From positions 62,001 to 126,000 of the forward strand of contig NZ_JAMGZK010000047.1 of NCBI RefSeq assembly GCF_025564065.1: a stretch of DNA of 64,000 bases, read 5' to 3'. Each line of letters begins with the position of its first letter. Position 1 is the stretch's first letter. Positions 29,258 through 39,143 of the stretch are shown here, piece by piece. Source of the stretch: Silvania hatchlandensis. Lineage in GTDB: Bacteria > Pseudomonadota > Gammaproteobacteria > Enterobacterales > Enterobacteriaceae. The notes below the pieces were generated by a model, which ran no database searches, was not told where the DNA came from, and worked only from the letters and a program-made list of their open reading frames with translations. Position numbers and translations under genes: made by a program.

Positions 29258-31153
29258 TTACATCACCAGGCGGCGAATGTCGCTCAGCGTGTTGTTGATG
29301 ATGGTAATGAAGCGCGCACCATCAGCACCGTCGATCACGCGGTGGTCGAAGGAGAGAGAAATTGGCATCATCAGACGCGGCATAAACTCTTTACCATTCC
29401 ACACTGGCTCAATCGCGGATTTAGACACACCGAGGATCGCCACTTCCGGCGCGTTAACAATCGGCGCGAAGTGGGTTGTACCCAGGCCGCCGATGCTGGA
29501 GATGGTGAAGCAACCGCCCTGCATTTCGCCAGCGGTCAGTTTGCCATCACGCGCTTTCCTGGAGATCACGGTCAGTTCACGGGACAGCTCAGTGATGCTC
29601 TTCTTGTTCACGTCTTTGAAGACCGGAACAACCAGACCATTTGGCGTATCAACCGCAACACCGATGTTGATGTATTTTTTCAGCGTCAGCTTCTGACCAT
29701 CTTCGGACAGGGAGCTGTTGAAGCGTGGCATCTGCTCAAGGGCAGCGGCAACCGCTTTCATGATGAAGACCACTGGGGTGAATTTCACGTCCAGGCGGCG
29801 CTTCTCAGCTTCGGCGTTCTGCTGTTTACGGAACGCTTCCAGGTCAGTGATATCGGTTTTGTCGAAGTGCGTAACGTGCGGGATCATCACCCAGTTACGG
29901 CTCAGGTTGGCACCGGAGATTTTCTGGATACGGCCCAGTTCTACTTCTTCAATTTCACCAAACTTGCTGAAGTCCACTTTCGGCCATGGCAGCATGCCTG
30001 GGATACCACCGCCGGTGGCAGCAGCAGGTGCAGCTTCTGCACGCTTAACCGCGTCTTTCACGTAGGTCTGAACGTCTTCGCGCAGGATACGACCTTTACG
30101 GCCAGTCCCTTTCACTTTCGCCAGGTTTACACCGAATTCGCGCGCCAGGCGGCGGATCAGCGGTGTTGCGTGAACGTAAGCGTCGTTCTCAGCGAACTCA
30201 GATTTGCCTTCCGCTTTGGCAGCCGGGGCAGCCGCTTTTGCAGCTGGAGCCGGTGCGGCAGCAGCTGGTGCAGGTGCCGCAGCCGGAGCCGCAGCAGGCG
30301 CAGCGCCTTCTACTTCGAAGACCATGATCAGAGAGCCGGTAGACACTTTGTCGCCGGTGTTGATTTTGATCTCTTTGACGATACCTGCGAACGGAGCCGG
30401 GACTTCCATAGAGGCTTTGTCGCCTTCTACGGTGATCAGTGACTGTTCAGCGGCAACTTTGTCGCCCACTTTCACCATCACTTCGGTCACTTCAACTTCG
30501 TCACCGCCGATATCCGGTACGTTAACGTCTTTCGGGCCAGCGGCAGCAGCAGGTGCAGCGGCTTGTGCCGGTGCAGCAGCCTGGGCCGGCGCGGCAGCAG
30601 GTGCAGCACCCGCCACTTCGAAGACCATGATCAGAGAGCCAGTAGACACTTTGTCGCCGGTGCTGATTTTGATCTCTTTAACCACGCCCGCGAACGGGGC
30701 CGGGACTTCCATCGAGGCTTTGTCGCCTTCAACGGTGATCAGAGACTGTTCAGCGGCAACGGTGTCGCCCACTTTAACCATGATCTCGGTGACTTCAACT
30801 TCGTCGCCGCCGATGTCAGGCACGTTCACGTCTTTCGCCGCGGCAGCAGCTGCTGGTGCAGCAGCGGCCGGAGCAGCTTCTTTCTTCTCTTCCTGCGCAG
30901 GTGCAGCAGCTGCTGCACCGTCGGCGGAATCGAAAATCATGATCAGTTTACCGGTCTCGGTTTTGTCGCCAACAGAGACTTTGATCTCTTTAACGATGCC
31001 CGCCTGAGGAGACGGAACTTCCATAGAGGCTTTGTCGCCTTCTACGGTGATCAGCGACTGTTCAGCGTCAACTTTGTCGCCGACTTTGACCAGGATCTCG
31101 GTGATTTCAACTTCATCAGCCCCGATGTCCGGTACATTGATTTCGATAGCCAT
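29258..31153 (-). CDS. aceF: Pyruvate dehydrogenase E2 (dihydrolipoyl acetyltransferase)
   Basis: 631-residue core of the pyruvate dehydrogenase complex; moves acetyl from the lipoyl arm to CoA. Three lipoyl domains with the modified lysine in GDKAS at Lys41, Lys145 and Lys246, joined by Ala/Pro-rich linkers; the peripheral subunit-binding domain at about 328-365 ([15 protein letters not shown]); catalytic domain from about 395 with His604 and Asp608 in [11 protein letters not shown]. The domain-2 and domain-3 DNA is almost repeated, which can exchange by recombination. One residue longer than E. coli (linker). Starts 14 bases after aceE. Confidence 0.98.
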   Translation of the reverse strand: MAIEINVPDIGADEVEITEILVKVGDKVDAEQSLITVEGDKASMEVPSPQAGIVKEIKVSVGDKTETGKLIMIFDSADGAAAAAPAQEEKKEAAPAAAAPAAAAAAKDVNVPDIGGDEVEVTEIMVKVGDTVAAEQSLITVEGDKASMEVPAPFAGVVKEIKISTGDKVSTGSLIMVFEVAGAAPAAAPAQAAAPAQAAAPAAAAGPKDVNVPDIGGDEVEVTEVMVKVGDKVAAEQSLITVEGDKASMEVPAPFAGIVKEIKINTGDKVSTGSLIMVFEVEGAAPAAAPAAAPAPAAAAPAPAAKAAAPAAKAEGKSEFAENDAYVHATPLIRRLAREFGVNLAKVKGTGRKGRILREDVQTYVKDAVKRAEAAPAAATGGGIPGMLPWPKVDFSKFGEIEEVELGRIQKISGANLSRNWVMIPHVTHFDKTDITDLEAFRKQQNAEAEKRRLDVKFTPVVFIMKAVAAALEQMPRFNSSLSEDGQKLTLKKYINIGVAVDTPNGLVVPVFKDVNKKSITELSRELTVISRKARDGKLTAGEMQGGCFTISSIGGLGTTHFAPIVNAPEVAILGVSKSAIEPVWNGKEFMPRLMMPISLSFDHRVIDGADGARFITIINNTLSDIRRLVM

Positions 31154-31167
31154 TATTCTTTTACCTC

Positions 31168-33831
31168 TTACGCCAGACGCGGGTTAACTTTTTCTGCATC
31201 GATGTTGAATTTGGTAATTGCTTCCGCAACCACTTTCTTATCGATTTCGCCACGTTTAGCCAGTTCGCCCAGTGCCGCTACAACCACATAAGACGCATCA
31301 ACTTCGAAGTGGTGACGCAGGTTTTCACGGCTGTCAGAGCGACCGAAACCATCAGTACCCAGTACGCGGTAATCATCAGCCGGTACGTAAGTACGAACCT
31401 GTTCAGCGAACAGCTTCATGTAGTCAGTCGATGCTACTGCTGGTGCGTCGTTCATCACCTGAGCGATGTACGGAACGCGTGGCGTTTCCAGCGGGTGCAG
31501 CATGTTCCAGCGCTCACAATCCTGGCCATCACGCGCCAGTTCAGTGAAGGAAGTCACGCTGTACACGTCAGAACCTACGCCGTAGTCGTTCGCCAGGATC
31601 TGTGCTGCTTCACGGACGTGACGCAGGATAGAGCCGGAGCCCAGCAGCTGAACTTTACCTTTGCTACCTGCCACGGTTTCGAGTTTGTAGATACCTTTAC
31701 GGATACCTTCCTCGGCGCCTTCCGGCATGGCCGGCATGTGGTAGTTTTCGTTCAGGGTGGTGATGTAGTAGTAAATGTTCTCTTGCGCTTCGCCGTACAT
31801 ACGGTTCAGACCATCATGCATGATGACCGCCACTTCGTAGGCGTAAGAAGGATCGTAAGAGATACAGTTCGGGATAGTCAGAGACTGAATATGGCTGTGG
31901 CCATCTTCGTGCTGCAGACCTTCACCGTTCAGGGTCGTACGACCGGAAGTACCACCGACCAGGAAGCCGCGAGCCTGTTGGTCGCCAGCCTGCCAGCACA
32001 GGTCACCGATACGCTGGAAACCGAACATGGAGTAGTAGATGTAGAACGGGATCATCGGCAGGTTGTTGGTGCTGTAAGAGGTCGCAGCAGCCAGCCAGGA
32101 TGCGCCTGCGCCCAGCTCGTTGATACCTTCCTGCAGGATCTGACCTTTCTCGTCTTCTTTGTAGTAAGCAACCTGCTCACGGTCCTGCGGGGTGTACTGC
32201 TGGCCGTTCGGGCTGTAAATACCGATCTGACGGAACAGACCTTCCATACCGAAGGTACGCGCTTCATCGGCGATGATTGGAACCAGACGATCTTTGATCG
32301 ACTTGTTTTTCAGCATCACGTTCAGGGCACGAACGAAGGCGATAGTGGTAGAGATCTCTTTGTTCTGCTCTTCCAGCAGCTGGGAGAAATCCTCCAGGGC
32401 AGGCAGTTCCAGAGACTCGGTGAAGTTAACCTGACGGGACGGCAGGTAGCCGTTCAGTTTCTGACGCTGTGCGTGCAGGTAGGTGTGTTCTTCAGAGCCT
32501 TCCGGGAAGGTGATGTAAGAGAGGTTTTCAACCTGCTCGTCGGTCACAGGAACGTTGAAACGGTCGCGAACGTAACGCACGCCGTCCATGTTCATTTTCT
32601 TCACCTGGTGAGCGATGTTTTTACCTTCGGCGGTGTCACCCATGCCATAACCTTTAACGGTATGCGCCAGGATAACGGTAGCTTTGCCTTTGGTGTCTTG
32701 TGCGTTTTTCAGTGCCGCGTAGACTTTCTTCGGATCATGACCACCACGGTTCAGGGCCCAGATCTGATCGTCAGACCAGTCTGCAACCAGTGCTGCGGTT
32801 TCAGGGTATTTGCCGAAGAAGTGCTCACGAACGTAGGCACCGTTTTTGGATTTGAAGGTCTGATAGTCGCCGTCAACGGTTTCTTGCATCAGCTGCATCA
32901 GTTTACCGCTGGTGTCTTTACGCAGCAGCTCATCCCAACGACCGCCCCACATCACTTTAACCACGTTCCAGCCAGCACCTGCGAAGATGCCTTCCAGTTC
33001 GTTGATGATCTTGCCGTTGCCGGTTACCGGACCATCCAGACGCTGCAGGTTACAGTTGATGATGAAGCACAGGTTGTCCAGCTTCTCACGGGTGGCGATA
33101 GTGATCGCACCTTTAGATTCCGGCTCATCCATTTCGCCGTCGCCCAGGAAGGCGTAAACGGTCTGCTGAGAAGTATCTTTCAGGCCACGGTGTTCCAGAT
33201 ATTTCAGGAATTTAGCCTGGTAGATGGCACCGATTGGACCCAGACCCATAGAAACGGTCGGGAACTGCCAGAATTCTGGCATCAGTTTCGGGTGCGGGTA
33301 AGAAGACAGACCTTTACCGTGAACTTCCTGACGGAAGTTGTTCATCTGCTCTTCAGTCAGACGACCTTCCAGGAACGCACGTGCGTACACGCCCGGAGAG
33401 ATGTGGCCCTGGAAGTACACCAGGTCGCCGCCGTCTTTTTCGGTGCGCGCGCGGAAGAAGTGGTTAAAGCACACTTCATACACGGTTGCAGAAGACTGGA
33501 AGGAAGCCATGTGGCCGCCCAGCTCCAGATCTTTTTTGGATGCGCGCAGAACGGTCATAATGGCGTTCCAGCGAATTGCAGAACGGATACGGCGTTCCAG
33601 ATCCAGATTGCCCGGGTATTCCGGTTCGTCTTCAACGGCAATCGTGTTTACGTAGTTGTTAGCCCCAGCACCTGTTGCTACTTTCACGCCGCCTTTGCGA
33701 GCTTCTGAAAGCATCTGTTCAATCAGATACTGAGCACGCTCAACACCTTCTTCACGGATGACCGATTCGATCGCCTGTTGCCAGTCGCGAGTTTCGATCG
33801 GATCCACGTCATTTTGGAGACGTTCTGACAT
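31168..33831 (-). CDS. aceE: Pyruvate dehydrogenase E1
   Basis: 887-residue homodimeric thiamine diphosphate enzyme that decarboxylates pyruvate and acetylates the lipoyl arm of AceF. Seen: ThDP motif [12 protein letters not shown]...NCNLQRLDG, the N-terminal E2-interacting region beginning [17 protein letters not shown], and [20 protein letters not shown]. Same length as E. coli. It is preceded by a large hairpin in the 120-base pdhR-aceE gap and transcribed from the PdhR-controlled promoter upstream of pdhR. Confidence 0.98.
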   Translation of the reverse strand: MSERLQNDVDPIETRDWQQAIESVIREEGVERAQYLIEQMLSEARKGGVKVATGAGANNYVNTIAVEDEPEYPGNLDLERRIRSAIRWNAIMTVLRASKKDLELGGHMASFQSSATVYEVCFNHFFRARTEKDGGDLVYFQGHISPGVYARAFLEGRLTEEQMNNFRQEVHGKGLSSYPHPKLMPEFWQFPTVSMGLGPIGAIYQAKFLKYLEHRGLKDTSQQTVYAFLGDGEMDEPESKGAITIATREKLDNLCFIINCNLQRLDGPVTGNGKIINELEGIFAGAGWNVVKVMWGGRWDELLRKDTSGKLMQLMQETVDGDYQTFKSKNGAYVREHFFGKYPETAALVADWSDDQIWALNRGGHDPKKVYAALKNAQDTKGKATVILAHTVKGYGMGDTAEGKNIAHQVKKMNMDGVRYVRDRFNVPVTDEQVENLSYITFPEGSEEHTYLHAQRQKLNGYLPSRQVNFTESLELPALEDFSQLLEEQNKEISTTIAFVRALNVMLKNKSIKDRLVPIIADEARTFGMEGLFRQIGIYSPNGQQYTPQDREQVAYYKEDEKGQILQEGINELGAGASWLAAATSYSTNNLPMIPFYIYYSMFGFQRIGDLCWQAGDQQARGFLVGGTSGRTTLNGEGLQHEDGHSHIQSLTIPNCISYDPSYAYEVAVIMHDGLNRMYGEAQENIYYYITTLNENYHMPAMPEGAEEGIRKGIYKLETVAGSKGKVQLLGSGSILRHVREAAQILANDYGVGSDVYSVTSFTELARDGQDCERWNMLHPLETPRVPYIAQVMNDAPAVASTDYMKLFAEQVRTYVPADDYRVLGTDGFGRSDSRENLRHHFEVDASYVVVAALGELAKRGEIDKKVVAEAITKFNIDAEKVNPRLA

Positions 33832-33870
33832 GGGGGTATTCCTTATCTATCTAATACGTTGATTTGTCTG

Positions 33871-33918
33871 GAACCTGTCCCATTGTGTTCTCGTCAGAGA
33901 ACACAATAAGACAGGTTC
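33871..33918 (-). promoter_or_regulatory. Long hairpin between pdhR and aceE
   Basis: Outer arms GAACCTGTC (33871-33879) and GACAGGTTC (33910-33918) pair fully; after a 2x2 internal loop, inner arms ATTGTGTTCTC and GAGAACACAAT pair over 11 bp around a four-base loop. No T run follows in the direction of transcription, so it is not a plain terminator; a similar hairpin is present at this place in E. coli as I recall it. Possible mRNA processing or stabilising element. Confidence 0.7.
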
Positions 33919-33951
33919 TGCGTTTAGTTGCCGCGCTCTAAAAACTGGCGC

Positions 33952-34716
33952 TTAATCCTTTCTTTGCTGTATGCGGCGCAATGAACGTTCTCTACGACTT
34001 TGTTCACGGCTGCGGTCCAGCAAGATTTCCTCAATGAAAGCCAGGTGGCGGTGCGACGCTTCACGCGCCTGCTCCGGTTCCCCGGCCATTATCGCCTCGA
34101 ATACACGAGTGCGATGGTTGCTGACCAGCGGGAGCATCTCCCGACGGGCATACAACAATTCAAAATTCTGTCGAACATTCTGGGCCAGCATCGGCTCCAT
34201 GCAGCGTAGTAGATGAAGCAGCACGACGTTGTGTGCCGCTTCAGTTACTGCAATTTGATACTGGACTACGGCATCAGACTCGGCGTCGAGATCGCCGGAC
34301 TCCTGCGCCCGTTCAATGGCCTGATGCAGCTCACGGATACGCGCGCGATCTTCATCATTGCTGCGCAGCGCCGCGTAATAAGCCGCGATGCCTTCAAGCG
34401 CGTGACGGGTTTCAAGCAGATCAAACTGGGATTCTGGGTGGTCGGAGAGCAGCTCCACTAACGGGTCGCTGAAACTCTGCCACAGGCTGTTTTGCACAAA
34501 GGTTCCGCCGCCCTGGCGACGAAGCAGCAAGCCCTTGGCTTCGAGACGTTGGATCGCCTCACGCAGAGAGGGACGGGAGACGTCGAACTGTTTTGCCAGT
34601 TCGCGTTCAGGCGGGAGTTTTTCACCGGGGCGCAGAGTCCCTTCAAGGATCAAAAACTCCAGCTGCTGCTCAATCACATCGGATAGTTTTGGTTGGCGAA
34701 TTTTGCTGTAGGCCAT
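33952..34716 (-). CDS. pdhR: Pyruvate-sensing repressor PdhR
   Basis: 254-residue GntR-family (FadR subgroup) repressor of the pyruvate dehydrogenase operon; pyruvate releases it from DNA. Residues about 9-75 are the winged helix-turn-helix ([34 protein letters not shown]); residues about 95-230 are the all-helical FCD effector domain. The C-terminal tail is strongly basic ([18 protein letters not shown]). Its own promoter has a perfect PdhR operator just downstream of the start of transcription, so it represses itself. Confidence 0.97.
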   Translation of the reverse strand: MAYSKIRQPKLSDVIEQQLEFLILEGTLRPGEKLPPERELAKQFDVSRPSLREAIQRLEAKGLLLRRQGGGTFVQNSLWQSFSDPLVELLSDHPESQFDLLETRHALEGIAAYYAALRSNDEDRARIRELHQAIERAQESGDLDAESDAVVQYQIAVTEAAHNVVLLHLLRCMEPMLAQNVRQNFELLYARREMLPLVSNHRTRVFEAIMAGEPEQAREASHRHLAFIEEILLDRSREQSRRERSLRRIQQRKD

Positions 34717-34748
34717 ATTCCCTGTCTTACGCCTTTTTGCCCGGAGTC

Positions 34749-34765
34749 AATTGGTCTTACCAATT
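34749..34765. promoter_or_regulatory. PdhR operator
   Basis: AATTGGTCTTACCAATT, a perfect match to the PdhR box AATTGGT-N3-ACCAATT. It lies about +10 to +26 of the promoter described next, the position that blocks RNA polymerase. Confidence 0.93.
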
Positions 34766-34781
34766 TCGAGTTCGTATCGCT

Positions 34782-34810
34782 AAAGTAACAAAGTATTCAC
34801 CTTGTGTCCA
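34782..34810 (-). promoter_or_regulatory. pdhR-aceEF promoter
   Basis: Leftward -35 TGGACA (34805-34810) and -10 TACTTT (34782-34787) with 17-bp spacing; predicted transcription start near 34775, just before the PdhR box. Confidence 0.7.
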
Positions 34811-35254
34811 TATTGGTTTTGATTGAAATCATTAAACCCTGCACATTTTAACAACCTTACAGAAATAACGTTTCAGAAATGTAACTTTGCCCAAAAGAAT
34901 TGATTACCACCAAAGAGGGAGATTTAACGTTAATGAAACGCAGCAAAGTGCGATCTGAACCGATTTAGCACAGCTAAAAATGAAAAATCGCCCACTTACG
35001 GAGCATTTTTATTCTATAGGTTGATTGAGGGACTTAAACGGGACGATTTACAAATGCTTTCTTTTTATTCAATCCATCTTCTTCCCCACATAAAGCAGGT
35101 GCATTCGCCGTCGCTTACCATTATTCTTCCCGTTACGGAAGACTCGCCCTACTTTTTGCGATAATTGAACCGTAAACTAATAAATACATGAAATGGAATT
35201 TCATAATTACACACGCCCGAGCGTGAACATAACAACCACACACGAGGTTTCATA
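34811..35254. promoter_or_regulatory. Leader region upstream of aroP with TyrR-like box
   Basis: A/T-rich noncoding stretch between the pdh promoter and aroP. It holds a -10-like GATAAT (35160-35165), a degenerate TyrR box CGTAAACTAATAAATACA (35171-35188; consensus TGTAAA-N6-TTTACA), and directly next to it a perfect palindrome ATGAAATGGAATTTCAT (35188-35204). aroP of E. coli is repressed by TyrR through boxes in this position, so control by TyrR is likely, but the match is weak. Confidence 0.45.
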
Positions 35255-36625
35255 ATGGATGGTCAACAGCAAGGCGATCAGCTAAAGCGCGGCCTTAAAA
35301 ACCGCCATATTCAGCTTATTGCTCTCGGCGGCGCTATCGGTACGGGCCTGTTTCTGGGCAGCGCATCGGTTATTCAGTCTGCCGGTCCGGGTATTATTCT
35401 GGGTTACGCCATTGCCGGCTTTATCGCGTTTCTGATTATGCGACAGCTGGGCGAAATGGTGGTCGAAGAGCCCGTCGCCGGTTCCTTTAGCCACTTTGCT
35501 TATAAATACTGGGGCAGCTTCGCCGGGTTCGCGTCCGGCTGGAACTACTGGGTACTTTATGTGCTGGTGGCGATGGCGGAATTAACCGCCGTCGGGAAGT
35601 ATGTTCAATTCTGGTGGCCTGAAATACCGACCTGGGTTTCCGCAGCGGTATTCTTCGTGCTCATTAACGCCATTAACCTGACCAACGTAAAAGTGTTTGG
35701 GGAGATGGAATTCTGGTTCGCCATTATTAAAGTTATCGCCGTGGTGGCGATGATCCTGTTCGGCGGTTGGCTGCTGTTCAGCGGCAATGGCGGCCCGCAG
35801 GCAAGCGTCAGTAACCTGTGGGATCAGGGCGGCTTCTTACCGCACGGCATGACCGGGCTGGTGATGATGATGGCCATCATTATGTTCTCGTTTGGCGGCC
35901 TGGAGCTGGTCGGCATTACTGCCGCAGAGGCCGATAACCCGGAGCAGAGCATCCCAAAAGCCACCAACCAGGTTATCTACCGTATCCTGATTTTCTATGT
36001 GGGCTCGCTGGCGGTACTGCTCTCGCTGCTGCCGTGGACCCGCGTGACCGCTGACACCAGCCCGTTTGTGCTGATCTTCCACGAGCTGGGCGACACCTTC
36101 GTGGCCAACGCTCTGAACGTCGTGGTTCTGACGGCGGCGCTGTCGGTGTATAACAGCTGCGTATACTGCAACAGCCGCATGCTGTTTGGCCTGGCGCAGC
36201 AGGGCAACGCCCCAAAAGCGCTGCTCTCTGTCGATAAGCGTGGCGTTCCGGTGAATACCATTATCGTTTCGGCTCTGGTGACCGCGCTGTGCGTGCTGAT
36301 CAACTACTTTGCGCCGGATTCAGCCTTCGGCCTGCTGATGGCGCTGGTGGTCTCCGCCCTGGTGATCAACTGGGCGATGATAAGCCTGGCGCACATAAAG
36401 TTCCGTCGTGCGAAACAGCAGCAGGGCGCTACAACGCGCTTCCCGGCCCTGCTCTACCCGGTGGGTAACTGGATCTGCCTGCTGTTCATGGCGGCGGTGC
36501 TGGTCATCATGCTGATGACCCCGGGCATGGCGATCTCGGTTTATCTGATCCCGGTTTGGATTGTCATCCTCGGGGTGGGTTACATGTTTAAACAGAAAAA
36601 TGCGAAGACCATAAAAGCGCATTAA
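35255..36625 (+). CDS. aroP: Aromatic amino acid permease AroP
   Basis: 456-residue inner-membrane symporter for phenylalanine, tyrosine and tryptophan, of the amino acid-polyamine-organocation (AAT) family with about 12 membrane helices. Seen: the family start LKNRHIQLIALGGAIGTGLF, the helix-3 segment SGWNYWVLYVLVAMAELTAVG, and AAEADNPEQSIPKATNQV in a cytoplasmic loop. Matches E. coli over the full length. Start ATG follows an ACGAGG ribosome site. In E. coli ampE is the neighbour; here a two-gene sugar cassette is between. Confidence 0.97.
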   Translation: MDGQQQGDQLKRGLKNRHIQLIALGGAIGTGLFLGSASVIQSAGPGIILGYAIAGFIAFLIMRQLGEMVVEEPVAGSFSHFAYKYWGSFAGFASGWNYWVLYVLVAMAELTAVGKYVQFWWPEIPTWVSAAVFFVLINAINLTNVKVFGEMEFWFAIIKVIAVVAMILFGGWLLFSGNGGPQASVSNLWDQGGFLPHGMTGLVMMMAIIMFSFGGLELVGITAAEADNPEQSIPKATNQVIYRILIFYVGSLAVLLSLLPWTRVTADTSPFVLIFHELGDTFVANALNVVVLTAALSVYNSCVYCNSRMLFGLAQQGNAPKALLSVDKRGVPVNTIIVSALVTALCVLINYFAPDSAFGLLMALVVSALVINWAMISLAHIKFRRAKQQQGATTRFPALLYPVGNWICLLFMAAVLVIMLMTPGMAISVYLIPVWIVILGVGYMFKQKNAKTIKAH

Positions 36626-36632
36626 TCCCCTC

Positions 36633-36659
36633 CCCTCTGCGCCCGACGGGCGCAGAGGG
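36633..36659 (+). terminator. Hairpin after aroP
   Basis: Perfect 12-bp stem CCCTCTGCGCCC with GGGCGCAGAGGG and a GAC loop, then TTGTTACCTT. Strong stem with a poor T run; likely ends aroP transcription before the sugar cassette. Confidence 0.75.
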
Positions 36660-36715
36660 TTGTTACCTTCCTCACACTTTCCCGCCAATAGCCATTTCAT
36701 CCATATCAGCGACGT

Positions 36716-36738
36716 TATACTGCAACGCATATTTTGCA
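36716..36738 (+). promoter_or_regulatory. Promoter -10 with operator-like inverted repeat
   Basis: TATACT (36716-36721) is followed at once by TGCAACGCATATTTTGCA (36721-36738), an inverted repeat of TGCAA with eight bases between. A repeat placed at the transcription start of a sugar-use operon fits a repressor site; no regulator gene is in the window. The -35 is weak. Confidence 0.35.
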
Positions 36739-36784
36739 TAGGCAGCGAATAATTCTCTCCATACCGTAACTCAGAGAGACGTCG

Positions 36785-38182
36785 ATGAATAACAACAAAC
36801 TGTCAGTGAAAGAAAAGATCGGCTATGGGATGGGCGACGCCGGATGCAACATTATCTTTGGCGCCATCATGTTGTTTGTGAACTATTTCTATACGGACAT
36901 TTTCGGCCTGGCGCCTGCGCTGGTGGGTGTCTTACTGCTTTCAGTACGCGTCATCGATGCGATTACCGATCCGATTATGGGTGCGATTGCCGATCGTACC
37001 CGCAGTAAGTATGGGCGATTTCGTCCATGGCTTTTGTGGATTGCCTTCCCTTATGCGCTGTTCAGCATCCTGATGTTCACCACGCCAGAATGGAGCTATA
37101 ACAGCAAAGTTATCTATGCATTTGTTACCTATTTCCTGCTTTCACTGACCTATACGGCCATCAATATTCCGTACTGCTCGCTGGGTGGCGTCATCACCAA
37201 CGACCCAAAAGAGCGTGTAGCCTGCCAGTCCTATCGCTTTGTCATGGTCGGTATTGCTACGCTCTTGCTGTCACTGACGCTGCTGCCCATGGCCGACTGG
37301 TTCGGCGGGGATAACAAAGCCAAAGGCTATCAGATGGCCATGACCGTACTGGCGCTGATTGGCACCTGCATGTTCCTGTTCAGCTTCTCTACCGTGCGCG
37401 AGCGCGTACGCCCGGCTGTACAGACCAATGACGAGCTGAAAAACGACCTTAAAGATGTCTGGAAGAACGATCAGTGGGTGCGCATTTTGCTACTGACCCT
37501 GTGTAACGTCTGCCCGGGCTTTATTCGCATGGCGGCCACCATGTATTACGTCACATGGGTCATGGGCCAGACGACCCACTTTGCCACCCTGTTTATCAGC
37601 CTTGGTGTTGTGGGCATGATGCTCGGTAGCGTGCTGGCAAAAGTGCTGACCGATCGCTGGTGCAAGCTGAAAGTGTTCTTCTGGACCAACATCGCGCTGG
37701 CGATCTTCTCCTGCGCATTCTATTTCTTTGATCCGAAAGCAACGACGACCATCGTGGTGCTTTACTTCCTGTTGAACATTCTTCACCAGATCCCGTCCCC
37801 ACTGCACTGGTCTCTGATGGCCGATGTGGACGATTACGGCGAGTGGAAAACCGGCAAACGCATCACCGGGATCAGCTTCTCGGGCAACATATTCTTCCTC
37901 AAACTGGGGCTGGCGATTGCTGGTGCGATGGTCGGTTTCCTGCTCTCCTGGTACGGTTATGACGCCGGTGCAAAAGCGCAGAGCGCAGATGCCATTAACG
38001 GTATTGTGCTGCTCTTTACCATCATTCCAGGCGTCGGATATCTCATTACTGCGGGTGTGGTACGTCTGCTGAAAGTAGACCGTGAAACCATGAAGCAGAT
38101 TCAGGAAGATCTGGAAAAACGCCGCAACAACTATCGCGAGCTGAATGACTATCAGGAACTTAAAGCCGCTGAGACTAAATAA
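36785..38182 (+). CDS. GPH-family sugar:cation symporter
   Basis: 465-residue inner-membrane transporter of the glycoside-pentoside-hexuronide family (like MelB, XynT, YicJ), with about 12 helices. Seen: start KEKIGYGMGDAGCNIIFGAIMLFVNYFYTDIFG, the cation-site segment SVRVIDAITDPIMGAIADRTRSKYGRFRPWLLW, YTAINIPYCSLGGVITNDPKERV, and the cytoplasmic loop DDYGEWKTGKRITGISFSGNIFF. It precedes a cytoplasmic GH43 glycosidase by 10 bases; together they would import and cut a pentose-containing oligosaccharide (arabino- or xylo-oligosaccharide). Not in E. coli at this place. Substrate is inferred only. Confidence 0.9.
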   Translation: MNNNKLSVKEKIGYGMGDAGCNIIFGAIMLFVNYFYTDIFGLAPALVGVLLLSVRVIDAITDPIMGAIADRTRSKYGRFRPWLLWIAFPYALFSILMFTTPEWSYNSKVIYAFVTYFLLSLTYTAINIPYCSLGGVITNDPKERVACQSYRFVMVGIATLLLSLTLLPMADWFGGDNKAKGYQMAMTVLALIGTCMFLFSFSTVRERVRPAVQTNDELKNDLKDVWKNDQWVRILLLTLCNVCPGFIRMAATMYYVTWVMGQTTHFATLFISLGVVGMMLGSVLAKVLTDRWCKLKVFFWTNIALAIFSCAFYFFDPKATTTIVVLYFLLNILHQIPSPLHWSLMADVDDYGEWKTGKRITGISFSGNIFFLKLGLAIAGAMVGFLLSWYGYDAGAKAQSADAINGIVLLFTIIPGVGYLITAGVVRLLKVDRETMKQIQEDLEKRRNNYRELNDYQELKAAETK

Positions 38183-38192
38183 GGAAAGCCTG

Positions 38193-39143
38193 ATGCAAAA
38201 CTGGCCAAACCCGTTTATTGAACAACGCGCAGACCCGTATATTCTGCGCCATGAAGGGCAATACTACTTTATCGCTTCCGTGCCGGAATATGACAGGCTC
38301 GAGATCCGCCGGGCCGATTCGCTGGAAGGGTTACGGAGCGCCGAACCGGTAGTGGTCTGGCGCAAGCCAGACAGCGGCCCGATGAGTGAGCTGATCTGGG
38401 CCCCGGAACTGCACTGCATCGACGGCATGTGGTACATCTACTTTGCCGCCACCCACACCCATGCGCTGGATAAGCTCGGCATGTTCCAGCACCGAATGTT
38501 TGCGCTGGAATGCACCGACAGCGACCCCCTTAGCGGCACCTGGCACGAAAAAGGCCAGGTGAAAACGCCCTTCGATACCTTCGCTTTGGATGCCACCACC
38601 TTCATGCATCAGGGCAAACGCTGGTATTTATGGGCGCAAAAAGCGCCGGATATCGCTGGAAACTCAAACCTGTATCTGTGTGAAATGGAGAATCCGTGGA
38701 CGCTGAAAGGCGAGCCGGTGATGCTTAGCAAACCGGAGTATGACTGGGAATGTCGGGGATTCTGGGTCAACGAAGGCCCGGCGGTGTTATTCCACGGCGA
38801 CCGGCTGTTTATCAGCTACTCCGCCAGCGCGACCGATGAAAATTACTGCATGGGACTGCTGTGGATTGACACACAAGCCGATCCGCATAACCCGGCTAAC
38901 TGGCAGAAATCACCGCAGCCGGTGTTTACCACCAGCTATGAAAATCGCCAGTACGGGCCGGGACACAACAGCTTTACCCAGACCGCTGACGGGGAAGACG
39001 TGCTGATTTACCACGCACGAAACTACACCGAAATCGAAGGCGATCCGCTCTACGATCCGAACCGCCACACCCGCCTGAAGTTAGTTCGCTGGAAAGAAAA
39101 CGGGATGCCCGATTTCGGCATCCCGTCAGCGGATACTGTCTAA
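38193..39143 (+). CDS. Cytoplasmic glycoside hydrolase, GH43-like
   Basis: 316 residues, no signal peptide. Family 43 five-bladed propeller features: the N-terminal [14 protein letters not shown] with the catalytic base Asp14, WAPELH at 70-74, LDATTF with the pKa-tuning Asp133, VNEGPAVL with the acid Glu194, and [10 protein letters not shown] with His258. These place it among alpha-L-arabinofuranosidases or beta-xylosidases acting on short oligosaccharides; which one cannot be told. ATG at 38193 follows AAGGAAAG. Its stop overlaps the stop of convergent ampE by three to four bases, so the cassette was fitted tightly against ampE. Confidence 0.85.
   Translation: MQNWPNPFIEQRADPYILRHEGQYYFIASVPEYDRLEIRRADSLEGLRSAEPVVVWRKPDSGPMSELIWAPELHCIDGMWYIYFAATHTHALDKLGMFQHRMFALECTDSDPLSGTWHEKGQVKTPFDTFALDATTFMHQGKRWYLWAQKAPDIAGNSNLYLCEMENPWTLKGEPVMLSKPEYDWECRGFWVNEGPAVLFHGDRLFISYSASATDENYCMGLLWIDTQADPHNPANWQKSPQPVFTTSYENRQYGPGHNSFTQTADGEDVLIYHARNYTEIEGDPLYDPNRHTRLKLVRWKENGMPDFGIPSADTV

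Noticed and set aside
30204..31007. Ala/Gly-rich 267-residue rightward protein
   Set aside because: Antisense of the repeated Ala/Pro linkers and lipoyl domains of aceF; repeats mirror those of aceF.
31309..33708. 799-residue rightward open frame opposite aceE, and similar long frames opposite aceF and acnB
   Set aside because: They lie wholly antisense to strongly conserved genes; they reflect codon bias of highly expressed genes (low use of codons giving stops on the other strand), have Ala/Thr/Phe-His-rich artificial composition and no ribosome site.
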